A stretch of DNA of 10,295 nucleotides from Deltaproteobacteria bacterium (GTDB taxonomy: Bacteria > Myxococcota_A > UBA9160 > SMWR01): the NCBI GenBank assembly GCA_019313605.1, contig JAFDAW010000122.1, positions 1 through 10,295 of the forward strand, given 5' to 3'. Numbering within the stretch: position 1 is the stretch's first letter; every line of letters begins with the position of its first letter. Below, in pieces: positions 1 through 5,878 of this stretch. Made by a program: the position numbers and the translations under genes. The notes below the pieces were generated by a model. That model worked only from the letters and a program-made list of their open reading frames with translations. It did not search any database and had not been told where the DNA came from.

Positions 1-1533
1 CGGGACCTCGAAGTCATCACCTTTTCCCACGAGCCCACGGTCTGATTTGCTGCGGATGGCTACGCGCGCAGCACCCGGCGACTGGGAGTGGTCTGTGTCA
101 CGTATGGAGCGGGTGGCCACAATGTCGTGAATCCGGTCGCGGGTGCCTACGCGGAGCAGGTTCCGCTGCTCGTCGTATCCGGCGGCCCGGGCGTCGCCGA
201 AGCGAGCATCGCGGGCGTCCACCACCAGGTGAAGGACATCGACGCGCAGTGCCGGATCTTCGCGGAAGTCACCTGCTCGGCGAAGATCCTGAAGCACGCC
301 GATCGCGCCGCAGAGGAGATCCACGAGCTGGTGAGTGCAATCTGGGCGGAAAGTCGGCCCGGTTACCTCGAGATCCACCGCGATCTGGTGGAAATGCCGA
401 TTCCCGTGCCGAAGCACATCATCGAGTGGAGCGGCCATTTCCCGGCGCCAAAGTCGGATGCCCGAAAACTGAAGGAAGCGGTCACCGAGGTTGCCGAGCG
501 CATCCAGGCCGCCAAGAAGCCCATCTTGATCGGTGGCGTCGAGCTGTATCGGGACCGCGCTGAGGGTGCGTTTCAAAAGCTGGCCGAGAAACTCGGCGCG
601 CCCGTCGTGACCACCATTCTCGGCAAGGGCGCCTTTCCGATGGATCACCCGCAGCACATGGGGATACACGTGGGCACCTTCAGCGCCAAGGAGATCAACC
701 AACGCGTGCGCGAAGCAGATCTTGTGCTCGCGTGCGGAACACAGCTCACGGATCTGAACCTCGGCGCCTCCAAGCCGCAAGTCGAACGGGATCGTTCGGT
801 CTGGGCGACTTCGAATCGGGTAAACGTATCCTTCCACAGCTACACCGACGTGATGTTGAAGGATTTCATCGAGGGGCTCGTCTCGGAACGCCTGCCGAAA
901 CATCGCGAAAAGATCGTCTATTACGACAATCTGAAACGCGGCGACCGAAGCGCCAGGAAGAAGCTCTCGATCAACGACATGCTCGTCGAAGTCAACGACT
1001 TTCTCGCCGAGCACGGCGGCTATGACGTCTTTGCCGAATCCGGGGACATGCTCTTCGGCGGTCTCGAGGTCCGCCCGAGTAAAGGCGGCCTCTATTTCGC
1101 GCAGGGCTATTACGCGTCGATGGGGTTCGGGATTCCCGCAGCCCTCGGCGTTCAGATCGGAACCGGCCGCCGGCCGTTGATCCTCTGCGGCGACGGCGGT
1201 TTCCAGATGACCGGCTCAGAGATCTCTCATGCGCCGCGCCTCGGCCTTTCGCCGATCGTGGTGCTCGTCAACAACGCGGGCTGGGGGATCTTTCGCCCGG
1301 TGACACCGAATCAGGAGCTACTCGATTTGCCACCGTGGCCCTTTGCGGAACTCGCCGAATCCTGGGGCGGCGTCGGTATCCGCGTGACGACCCCCTCCGA
1401 ACTCGAGGCTGCGCTGCGCGAGGCTCATGTCACCAAGGGCTTCGTGATCATCGAGTGCATTGTGCCAAAGAACGACGCTTCGCCGGTGGGTCGTCGCTAC
1501 ATCCGTAAGAGCGCCCGCAAGGGAAGTGACTAG
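1..1533 (+). CDS. Phenylpyruvate/indolepyruvate decarboxylase-like ThDP enzyme, 5' truncated, with internal TGA
   Basis: Thiamine-diphosphate enzyme of the 2-oxoacid decarboxylase group. Reading frame 1 is homologous from base 1: the Pyr-domain block SHEPTV-(stop)-FAADGYAR carries the cofactor-activating Glu at 31-33, but TGA at 43-45 replaces the Gly expected there. The longest intact frame begins at GTG 88 (481 aa). Numbered from it, I see the decarboxylase His pair VHHQ at 45-46, a central domain at about 130-260 and the ThDP/Mg motif GDGG...NN at 368-396. The tail after NN (WGIFRPVTP) resembles Azospirillum phenylpyruvate decarboxylase from memory and lacks the Glu473 of Zymomonas pyruvate decarboxylase. 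GTG 88 has no spaced Shine-Dalgarno and would omit the essential Glu, so it is an unlikely true start. Either the gene is a recent pseudogene or the TGA is a sequence error (GGA to TGA is one change). The substrate is inferred, not shown. An acetolactate-synthase-like role is less likely given the His pair. Confidence 0.8.
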
Positions 1534-1535
1534 TC

Positions 1536-1670
1536 GGCGAATCCTTCGGATTCGCTTTGCGGCGGTGAGGCCTGGGCGGCCTCACCTGGCTGGCGAATCC
1601 TGCGGATTCGCTTTGCGGCGTCGAGACCTGTCGGTCTCGTCTGGCTGGCGAATCCTCCGGATTCGTTTTT
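1536..1670 (+). repeat. Tandem array of alternating hairpins, 2 full units and 1 partial unit
   Basis: Just after the decarboxylase stop lies a unit repeated at 56 and 55 bp spacing. Hairpin A has arms GCGAATCC / GGATTCGC with a 3-nt loop, at 1537-1555 (loop TTC), 1593-1611 (TGC) and 1648-1665 (TCC, one pair shorter). A conserved linker CTTTGCGGCG leads into hairpin B: 1564-1586 (9 bp, arms GGTGAGGCC / GGCCTCACC) and 1622-1639 (7 bp, arms CGAGACC / GGTCTCG). CTGGC closes each unit. When the two B stems are aligned, two base pairs differ by compensatory double changes (T-A to C-G and G-C to A-T), so pairing has been preserved while sequence changed. This resembles a REP/BIME-type extragenic palindrome cluster or a multi-hairpin 3' end. 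I do not recognise a named family. Confidence 0.85.
1648..1670 (+). terminator. Intrinsic terminator formed by the last hairpin of the array
   Basis: The third A hairpin (stem CGAATCC / GGATTCG, loop TCC) runs directly into TTTTT at 1666-1670. The first two copies have CTTTGCGG at that place and no T-run. It lies 114 bases after the stop of the plus-strand decarboxylase gene and points in its direction, so it probably ends that transcript. The stem is short (7-8 bp, about half G-C), so efficiency is uncertain. Confidence 0.55.
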
Positions 1671-1681
1671 CCGAGTTGCGT

Positions 1682-1710
1682 AACCCCGTTCTGGGTCGCG
1701 GGGCGGGGTT
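1682..1710 (-). terminator. Possible hairpin after the MFS gene (weak)
   Basis: AACCCCG at 1682-1688 pairs with CGGGGTT at 1704-1710 around a 15-nt loop. The hairpin starts at the stop codon of the minus-strand MFS gene. No T-run follows on the minus strand, so it is not a canonical intrinsic terminator. It may be a transcript-end stem, or the pairing may be chance in G-rich sequence. Confidence 0.3.
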
Positions 1711-2927
1711 TATTCTTCGTCGGTTTCCGCCCGGACGGCGGGGGGTATGAGCAGTGGAATTGTGCAGCCGAGGATGAGCGCGCCGATCCCCCCCGCGAGA
1801 TAGGGAGCGTCGGGGCCGATGTTTTCGAACAACCAGCCCGCACTCAAATTTGAACTGATCCCCCCGAGACTGAAGCCGACCATCGCGAGCATCCCCTGGC
1901 CGGTCGATCGCAGTCGTGCCGGGACCACCGCATCCACGTACAAAGGGGCGCCCAGGATCAGGCCCGCGACCGTGATGCCGTGGAGGATTTGAACGACGAA
2001 GATCCAGCTGAGATCCGAACTCAGACCGCACACGAGCCAGCGCAGGCCACCCGCGATCACTCCCGTCGCGAGCAGGCCCCGCGCCCCGATGCGCGCGAGT
2101 GTTTCTCCGAGCAACGCGATGACGGGAATTTCGATGAGCAACATCGGAATCCACATCCAGCTGACTGCGTCCAGGCTCCCGCCGTGCGCGCGCACGAAGA
2201 TCGGCAGCAGAATCATCGGACCCTGAAGGAAGAAGTAGGCGAGCAACACGAAAAACAGCAAGCGTACGAAGGGTGTGTGGCGCAAGAGTCGGCGCCAGTC
2301 ACCGCGTGACGCGCGAACGGTAATGGCGCCTGTTTGTGGGAGTCGACGCGCGACCAACGCGCAGATCAGCACCATCAGCCCCGCACCGATGAACATGATT
2401 TCGAGCCCCGGTTCCGAAGGGCCGCCCTCGATGGCTACCAGGCCGCGGAGTGACTGCGAGAAGTGGAGCACCGGTGGGAAGAGAATCACCAGGGTGAGAA
2501 AACCGAGGGTTCCCCAGGCTCGCGTCATGCCAAACGCGCGGCGGCCGGCGTCTTTTGTGATCGCGAGAGTGACCGCGACAGAAGAGGGGATCAGTGCACT
2601 CGAGAAACACGCGAGTAGGGCCGTGCCGAACAGCAGCGATACAAAATCCTTGCAGAAGAAGAGGCTCACGTAGCCGATCGCGGTGCCCGCGGCGAGAAGC
2701 GCGAGAATCCGCGACCGGGAACCCGTGCGATCCGCGATCTGGCCCCAGAGGGGCTGTGCGAACAATCCGATCAGCGGCAGCACGGCGTAGACCATCCCGA
2801 CCTGCGTGGCATTGAGGCCGGCGTTTTCGTGGAGATAGAGACTGTAGAAGGGGAAGAAGACCCCGAGTCCGCCGAGGCAGAAGAACCAGGTGGCGTTCAT
2901 TAATGCCAAAGCAGGATATCGCGGCAC
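1710..2927 (-). CDS. Major facilitator superfamily permease (MFS_1-like / HcaT-type)
   Basis: Inner-membrane secondary transporter of about 405 aa, a usual MFS length, with about 12 hydrophobic segments. The first helix holds WFFCLGGLGVFFPFYSLYL. The loop 2-3 signature GQIADRTGSRSRIL is a motif A variant, and RAWGTLGF in the middle matches the conserved R-x-W-G-x-x-G-F element of the phenylpropionate-permease/nucleoside-symporter-like branch. The C-terminus is charged (AETDEE). I chose GTG at 2927 because it keeps the short N-terminal lead-in PRYPALAL normally found before helix 1. ATG at 2900 is the alternative, and neither has a clear Shine-Dalgarno. The open frame continues upstream across the chelatase gene, but that extension is Arg/Pro-rich shadow sequence. 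The gene is third in the sulfur-type operon, 17 bp after the chelatase stop. Substrate unknown; export or import of a small organic acid or amino-acid derivative is only a guess. Confidence 0.85.
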   Translation of the reverse strand: MPRYPALALMNATWFFCLGGLGVFFPFYSLYLHENAGLNATQVGMVYAVLPLIGLFAQPLWGQIADRTGSRSRILALLAAGTAIGYVSLFFCKDFVSLLFGTALLACFSSALIPSSVAVTLAITKDAGRRAFGMTRAWGTLGFLTLVILFPPVLHFSQSLRGLVAIEGGPSEPGLEIMFIGAGLMVLICALVARRLPQTGAITVRASRGDWRRLLRHTPFVRLLFFVLLAYFFLQGPMILLPIFVRAHGGSLDAVSWMWIPMLLIEIPVIALLGETLARIGARGLLATGVIAGGLRWLVCGLSSDLSWIFVVQILHGITVAGLILGAPLYVDAVVPARLRSTGQGMLAMVGFSLGGISSNLSAGWLFENIGPDAPYLAGGIGALILGCTIPLLIPPAVRAETDEE

Positions 2928-2944
2928 GGTATAGAGGATGCCGC

Positions 2945-3313
2945 TTAGCGGTCGGCGTCGCTCACCCGATCGAGAATTACGTCGATGAGGGCGGCGTGGC
3001 TTCCGAGGGGTTCGCTGATCCGGATCCGGACGTTGGGGTGCCTTTGCGCGGCGCGTTCGACCTGTGCGGGGATGTCTTCGGAGGTGTGGCGACCGGGCCC
3101 GAGGAAGAACGGATGTACGATGATGTGGGTCGCGCCTTTTCCGACGCAGGTTTCGATCCCTTCGCTGATGCCGGGATCGGCGATTTCCAGATGTGCGATT
3201 TCGACGATGGATTCTGCTGCGCGTTTGCGAATCTGATCGGCGACATCTTCGAGTAGTGCGTTTGCCTCCGCGCGCCGACTGCCGTGATCGACGAGCAGGA
3301 TTGCGCGTTTCAC
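2945..3313 (-). CDS. cbiX: Single-domain CbiX/SirB-type sirohydrochlorin chelatase-like protein
   Basis: A protein of 122 aa from the class II chelatase (CbiX/SirB) family, which inserts Fe or Co into sirohydrochlorin for siroheme or cobalamin. The N-terminal strand and metal/active-site motif LLVDHGSR gives His10. The block HPFFLGPGRHTSEDIP holds the second family His at 76. At this length it is a CbiX-small type half-protein like the archaeal ones, which pair as dimers; bacterial SirB usually carries two such domains. The GTG start at 3313-3311 overlaps the TGA of the upstream PLP-enzyme gene (GTGA), which fixes the start and suggests translational coupling. Longer readings upstream run inside that gene and are Arg-rich shadow. 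Pairing with a transsulfuration enzyme favours siroheme for sulfite reduction over cobalamin, but metal and substrate are inferred. Confidence 0.82.
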   Translation of the reverse strand: MKRAILLVDHGSRRAEANALLEDVADQIRKRAAESIVEIAHLEIADPGISEGIETCVGKGATHIIVHPFFLGPGRHTSEDIPAQVERAAQRHPNVRIRISEPLGSHAALIDVILDRVSDADR

Positions 3314-4476
3314 CGGGCGCTCGCAGCGCGCTCCAGCGCTTGAGTGAGGTCGGCGCAGAGATCGTCGGCGTGTTCGATGCCGACCGAGAGCCGCACGGTC
3401 GCCTCGGTGATTCCCTTGCTGCGTTTGACTTCGGGTTCGAAGGCTCCATGGCTCATCGTCCACGGATAGCCGATCAGTGACTCGACGCCGCCGAGGCTTT
3501 CAGCGAGTGAGAAATACCGGGTGCTCTCTGCGAACACCTTTGCGGCCGGCTCACCGCCCGCCAGGTCGAGCGTCACCATGCCTCCGAAGCCGCGCATCTG
3601 GCGCTTCGCGAGTTCGTGGCCCGGGTGGTCGGGAAAGCCCGGGTAGTGGACGCGCTCGACCTCGGGCCGCTCGCGCAGGAATTCCGCCAGCTTCTTCGCG
3701 TTGGCCTCGTGCTCGCGCATCCGCAACGCGAGGGTCTTGGCCCCGCGCAACGTGAGCCAGGCGTCCCAGGGGCCGGGCACGCCGCCGGTCGCGTTTCGGG
3801 TGAAGCGCAGCTTCGTCGCGGTCGCCTCGTCGTTGACCACGACAGCTCCACCGATCACATCGGAGTGTCCGCCGATGTACTTCGTGGTGGAGTGTGCGAC
3901 CACGTGTGCGCCGAGTTCGAGCGGGTTTTGCAGATAGGGGCTCGCGAAGGTGTTGTCGACCACGAGCATCAAATCCTTGCGGCGCGCGATCTCGCCACAG
4001 GCCGCGATGTCGATCATGCGCAGCATGGGGTTCGTCGGGCTCTCGATCCAGAGCATCTTCGTCGCAGATTCGATCGCATTCTCGATCTTGTCGAGCTGGG
4101 TGGCATCGACGAACGAGAAGCGAACGCCAAAGCCGGACAAGACTTTCGTGAACAGGCGGTAGCTGCCCCCATAGAGGTCGTCGCAAACCACGACGTGATC
4201 ACCCGCGGATAGCAATTGCATCACGCCGTGGATCGCCGCCATCCCCGAGCCGTACGCCAGACCGAAGCGGCCGCCCTCCAGCGATGCCAGAGCGGCTTCA
4301 AGGGCATCGCGCGTCGGGTTGCCGCTGCGCGAATACTCGTAGCCGCGGTTTTCGCCGATCGCGTCCTGGGTGAACGTCGCGGTCTGGTAGATGGGCACGA
4401 TGGTTGCGCCCGTGGCCTCGTCAGCACCCTGTCCGATGTGGATGGCGCGGGTCTCGAAACGGGGATCGTCTGCCAT
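3310..4476 (-). CDS. Cystathionine gamma-synthase/gamma-lyase family PLP enzyme
   Basis: A Cys/Met-metabolism PLP-dependent enzyme of 388 aa, typical for MetB/MccB. Motifs in order: YEYSRSGNPTR (46-56, substrate and neighbouring-subunit PLP phosphate contacts), YGSGMAAI (75-82), VDNTFASPYLQNP (173-185, Asp174 to the pyridine nitrogen), HSTTKYIGGHSD with the Schiff-base Lys199, and RLSVGIEH (362-369). LAESLGGVESL has Glu326 where gamma-synthases and gamma-lyases carry Glu and Escherichia coli cystathionine beta-lyase carries Tyr, so gamma chemistry is favoured. It would join cysteine with an activated homoserine (synthase) or cleave cystathionine (lyase); sequence alone does not decide. The ATG at 4476 is preceded by GAGAGTGAGAGG. 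It is the first gene of the operon with cbiX and the MFS gene, behind a candidate promoter at 4568-4595. Confidence 0.9.
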   Translation of the reverse strand: MADDPRFETRAIHIGQGADEATGATIVPIYQTATFTQDAIGENRGYEYSRSGNPTRDALEAALASLEGGRFGLAYGSGMAAIHGVMQLLSAGDHVVVCDDLYGGSYRLFTKVLSGFGVRFSFVDATQLDKIENAIESATKMLWIESPTNPMLRMIDIAACGEIARRKDLMLVVDNTFASPYLQNPLELGAHVVAHSTTKYIGGHSDVIGGAVVVNDEATATKLRFTRNATGGVPGPWDAWLTLRGAKTLALRMREHEANAKKLAEFLRERPEVERVHYPGFPDHPGHELAKRQMRGFGGMVTLDLAGGEPAAKVFAESTRYFSLAESLGGVESLIGYPWTMSHGAFEPEVKRSKGITEATVRLSVGIEHADDLCADLTQALERAASAR

Positions 4477-4682
4477 GGCCTCTCACTCTCTACCAGTTCG
4501 CCAATCGCGCCAATCGAAGCGCTGCGTCGTGCTGCGCACGGCTCGCTCGAGCGCGCGTCAGCGGCGGATCATACGTGACCGCCGTCGCGGATCAAAACGT
4601 CGCGGGCCGCCGGCATGGGCACAAACCTCATTGTGCCGCTCCATTTGGCCCCACTCCCGGCCTTCGATACATTCGCGCAGTC
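4477..4682. other. Divergent intergenic region between the sulfur-type operon and the CinA-like gene
   Basis: This 206-base gap serves two divergent transcripts. It holds the minus-strand promoter candidate above, a perfect 9-bp tandem duplication CGCCAATCG at 4499-4507 and 4508-4516 inside the presumed leader, and small palindromes (GTGCTGCGCAC near 4529, GCTCGAGC near 4547). On the plus strand, TTGGCC (4645-4650) and TACATT (4668-4673) are 17 bp apart. If used, they would start transcription within a few bases of ATG 4683, giving a nearly leaderless mRNA, which fits the absence of a Shine-Dalgarno there. That plus-strand promoter is a weak call. Confidence 0.4.
4568..4595 (-). promoter_or_regulatory. 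Candidate sigma-70 promoter for the PLP enzyme-cbiX-MFS operon
   Basis: On the minus strand, TTGATC (4595-4590) and TATGAT (4573-4568, five of six consensus bases) are separated by 16 bp. Transcription would begin near 4561 and give a leader of about 85 nt before the ATG at 4476. The AT-rich hexamers stand out in a very G+C-rich gap. No known SAM-responsive riboswitch fold was recognised in the leader. Confidence 0.45.
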
Positions 4683-5408
4683 ATGCCCACCGCCGGCATC
4701 CTCGTCATTGGTAACGAAATCCTCTCGGGCAAGGTCACCGACGTGAACTCGCCCTATCTCTGCGAGCGCCTGCGCGAGATCGGGGTCGATGTCGAGCGCA
4801 TCCTCACGATCCCCGATGTGGTCGAGACGATCGCATCGGAAGTCAAGGCGATGAGCGAGAACTACGACTATGTGTTCACATCGGGCGGCATCGGCCCGAC
4901 CCACGATGACCTCACCATCGAAGGCGTTGCTGCGGCCTTCGGGCGCCCGGTCGAGATCGACCCGAAGCTCCGAGAGATGCTCCGCTCGGTTCTCGGGGAC
5001 GATCTGAGCGAGAGCCAGCTCAGGCTGGCGACGGTTCCGGCGGGCGCATCGTTGGTCGATTCCGAAGACAAGTGGTTCCCGCTGGTCGTCGTCGAAAATG
5101 TCTACATCTTTCCGGGCATTCCGGAGGGATTGCGTCGGAAGTTCGAGTCGGCGTGCGACCACTTCAGCGGTGTTCCGTATGTGCTGAAGCGGGTGTACGT
5201 CAAGCGCAACGAAACCGAAATCGTCGAGACCCTGGATGCCCTGCTGGAGGCGTTTCCGGATCTGGTATTGGGCTCCTACCCGAAGATCCGCGAATCGTCC
5301 TACCAGGTGCTTCTCACGCTCGAATCCCGCGACGAAAACTACGTTCAACGCGCCCTGGATCGGCTACTGGCTGATCTCGAAGACAGCGCAATACACAAGG
5401 TGGAGTGA
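4683..5408 (+). CDS. CinA N-terminal-type (MoaB/MogA-fold, COG1058) protein
   Basis: A protein of 241 aa that matches the N-terminal domain of CinA and related nucleotide-processing enzymes with the molybdopterin-binding fold. GNEILSG (10-16) and TSGGIGPTHDDLT (66-78) are the phosphate/pterin-site loops of this fold. VYIFPGIPEGLRRKF (140-154) and the later YPKIRESSYQV segment are typical of the CinA branch and absent from MoaB. The C-terminal nicotinamide-nucleotide deamidase domain of full-length CinA is missing, so this is the short form. Family members include ADP-ribose or FAD pyrophosphatases and proteins of unknown role; involvement in competence should not be assumed from the name. I chose ATG 4683 because homology begins there; an upstream in-frame extension to 4404 is non-homologous and overlaps the divergent gene. 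No clear Shine-Dalgarno. The TGA stop is followed at once by the membrane-protein gene. Confidence 0.85.
   Translation: MPTAGILVIGNEILSGKVTDVNSPYLCERLREIGVDVERILTIPDVVETIASEVKAMSENYDYVFTSGGIGPTHDDLTIEGVAAAFGRPVEIDPKLREMLRSVLGDDLSESQLRLATVPAGASLVDSEDKWFPLVVVENVYIFPGIPEGLRRKFESACDHFSGVPYVLKRVYVKRNETEIVETLDALLEAFPDLVLGSYPKIRESSYQVLLTLESRDENYVQRALDRLLADLEDSAIHKVE
5397..5405 (+). promoter_or_regulatory. Ribosome binding site supporting a CTG start at 5409
   Basis: AAGGTGGAG at the end of the CinA-like gene resembles a strong Shine-Dalgarno. AAGG ends 8 bases before CTG 5409, and GGAG ends 3 bases before it. No comparable site precedes GTG 5454. This decides the proposed start of the next gene. 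Confidence 0.45.
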
Positions 5409-5849
5409 CTGGACCCCGCCACGCGAGACCCGCTGCTCAAGTTCTACGCCTACGTGCATCCCCTGTGGATGGTCGCGAGTCTCGGCGCCGTGGCTCTCGC
5501 ACTGAGAGCTGGTTTGCGTCTGCGCCGGGCTCGCTTTGGTCGCGAGCGGCGGACGCCGGATCTGCTTCGCGCCCACCTGCGCGTCGCAAAGCCCGCGATC
5601 GCAGTCACCTGCGTGGGCTTTCTCGCGGGCCCGATCTCCGCGGCCTGGCTCCGGGATTGGACGCCGTTCGCAACCTTCCACGCCTGGCTCGGCGTTGTCG
5701 CCGTCGGCCTGTTTCTCGCGGCCGCCGTACTCGGGTGGCGCATGGAGCATCGCCGCGGTCGCCCGGTCGACGCGCATGCGCTGCTCGCGGGGCTCGCCGT
5801 GCTCGCAGCTGCTGTTGCGGTGGTGGCGGGCATGGTGCTGCTGCCCTGA
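5409..5849 (+). CDS. Four-helix membrane protein, DUF4079/cytochrome b561-like
   Basis: A small integral membrane protein, 146 aa if begun at CTG 5409. Predicted helices lie at about 12-34, 58-78, 88-109 and 122-145, with an Arg-rich loop at 35-55 that should be cytoplasmic. His residues sit near helix ends or within helices (HPLW at 17, HLRVAKP at 56, TFHAWLG at 91, DAHALL at 123). This spacing recalls the haem ligands of b561-type four-helix proteins and the DUF4079 family. Haem binding is an inference. GTG 5454 is the first standard start (131 aa), but it lacks a ribosome site and would drop FYAYV, which I believe is part of the conserved first helix. The 15 codons from 5409 to 5453 have coding-like third positions (14 of 15 G or C). 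The frame is the same as the upstream gene, separated only by its TGA, so readthrough fusion is a further possibility. It converges on aroC with a 29-base gap. Confidence 0.72.
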   Translation: MDPATRDPLLKFYAYVHPLWMVASLGAVALALRAGLRLRRARFGRERRTPDLLRAHLRVAKPAIAVTCVGFLAGPISAAWLRDWTPFATFHAWLGVVAVGLFLAAAVLGWRMEHRRGRPVDAHALLAGLAVLAAAVAVVAGMVLLP

Positions 5850-5878
5850 ATCCAATGGATGGGTTTCGACGCTTCGGC

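Noticed and set aside
43..45. TGA as a selenocysteine codon
   Set aside because: The site is a structural Gly in the family, not a redox or metal position. No SECIS-like hairpin was evident just downstream, and a one-base change from GGA is simpler.
1536..1670. Hairpin array as a CRISPR
   Set aside because: Only three copies, both the repeat and the intervening sequence are palindromic and related to each other, and there are no cas genes. The spacers are not unique sequence.
1460..1750. Plus-strand frame with three RILRIRF-type peptide repeats over the hairpin array
   Set aside because: The peptide repeats are only the translation of the palindromic DNA units, and the frame overlaps the end of the decarboxylase gene out of phase.
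2928..3449. Extension of the MFS reading frame upstream to give a 579-residue protein
   Set aside because: The added part is Arg/Pro/Ser-rich and lies over the chelatase and PLP-enzyme coding frames. It is a shadow frame left open by G+C-rich codon use. The permease homology begins near 2927.
4477..4561. SAM or other methionine riboswitch in the leader of the PLP-enzyme gene
   Set aside because: The leader is short and I could not fit a known SAM-I, SAM-II or SAM/SAH core. Only generic palindromes and a 9-bp duplication are present.
4569..5348. Antisense open frame of 259 codons across the CinA-like gene
   Set aside because: No recognisable domain, Arg/Asp-rich composition, and the plus strand there carries all CinA-type motifs.
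5850..5878. Terminator between the membrane-protein gene and aroC
   Set aside because: Only a 4-bp ATCC/GGAT stem without a T-run. The two transcripts may simply overlap.
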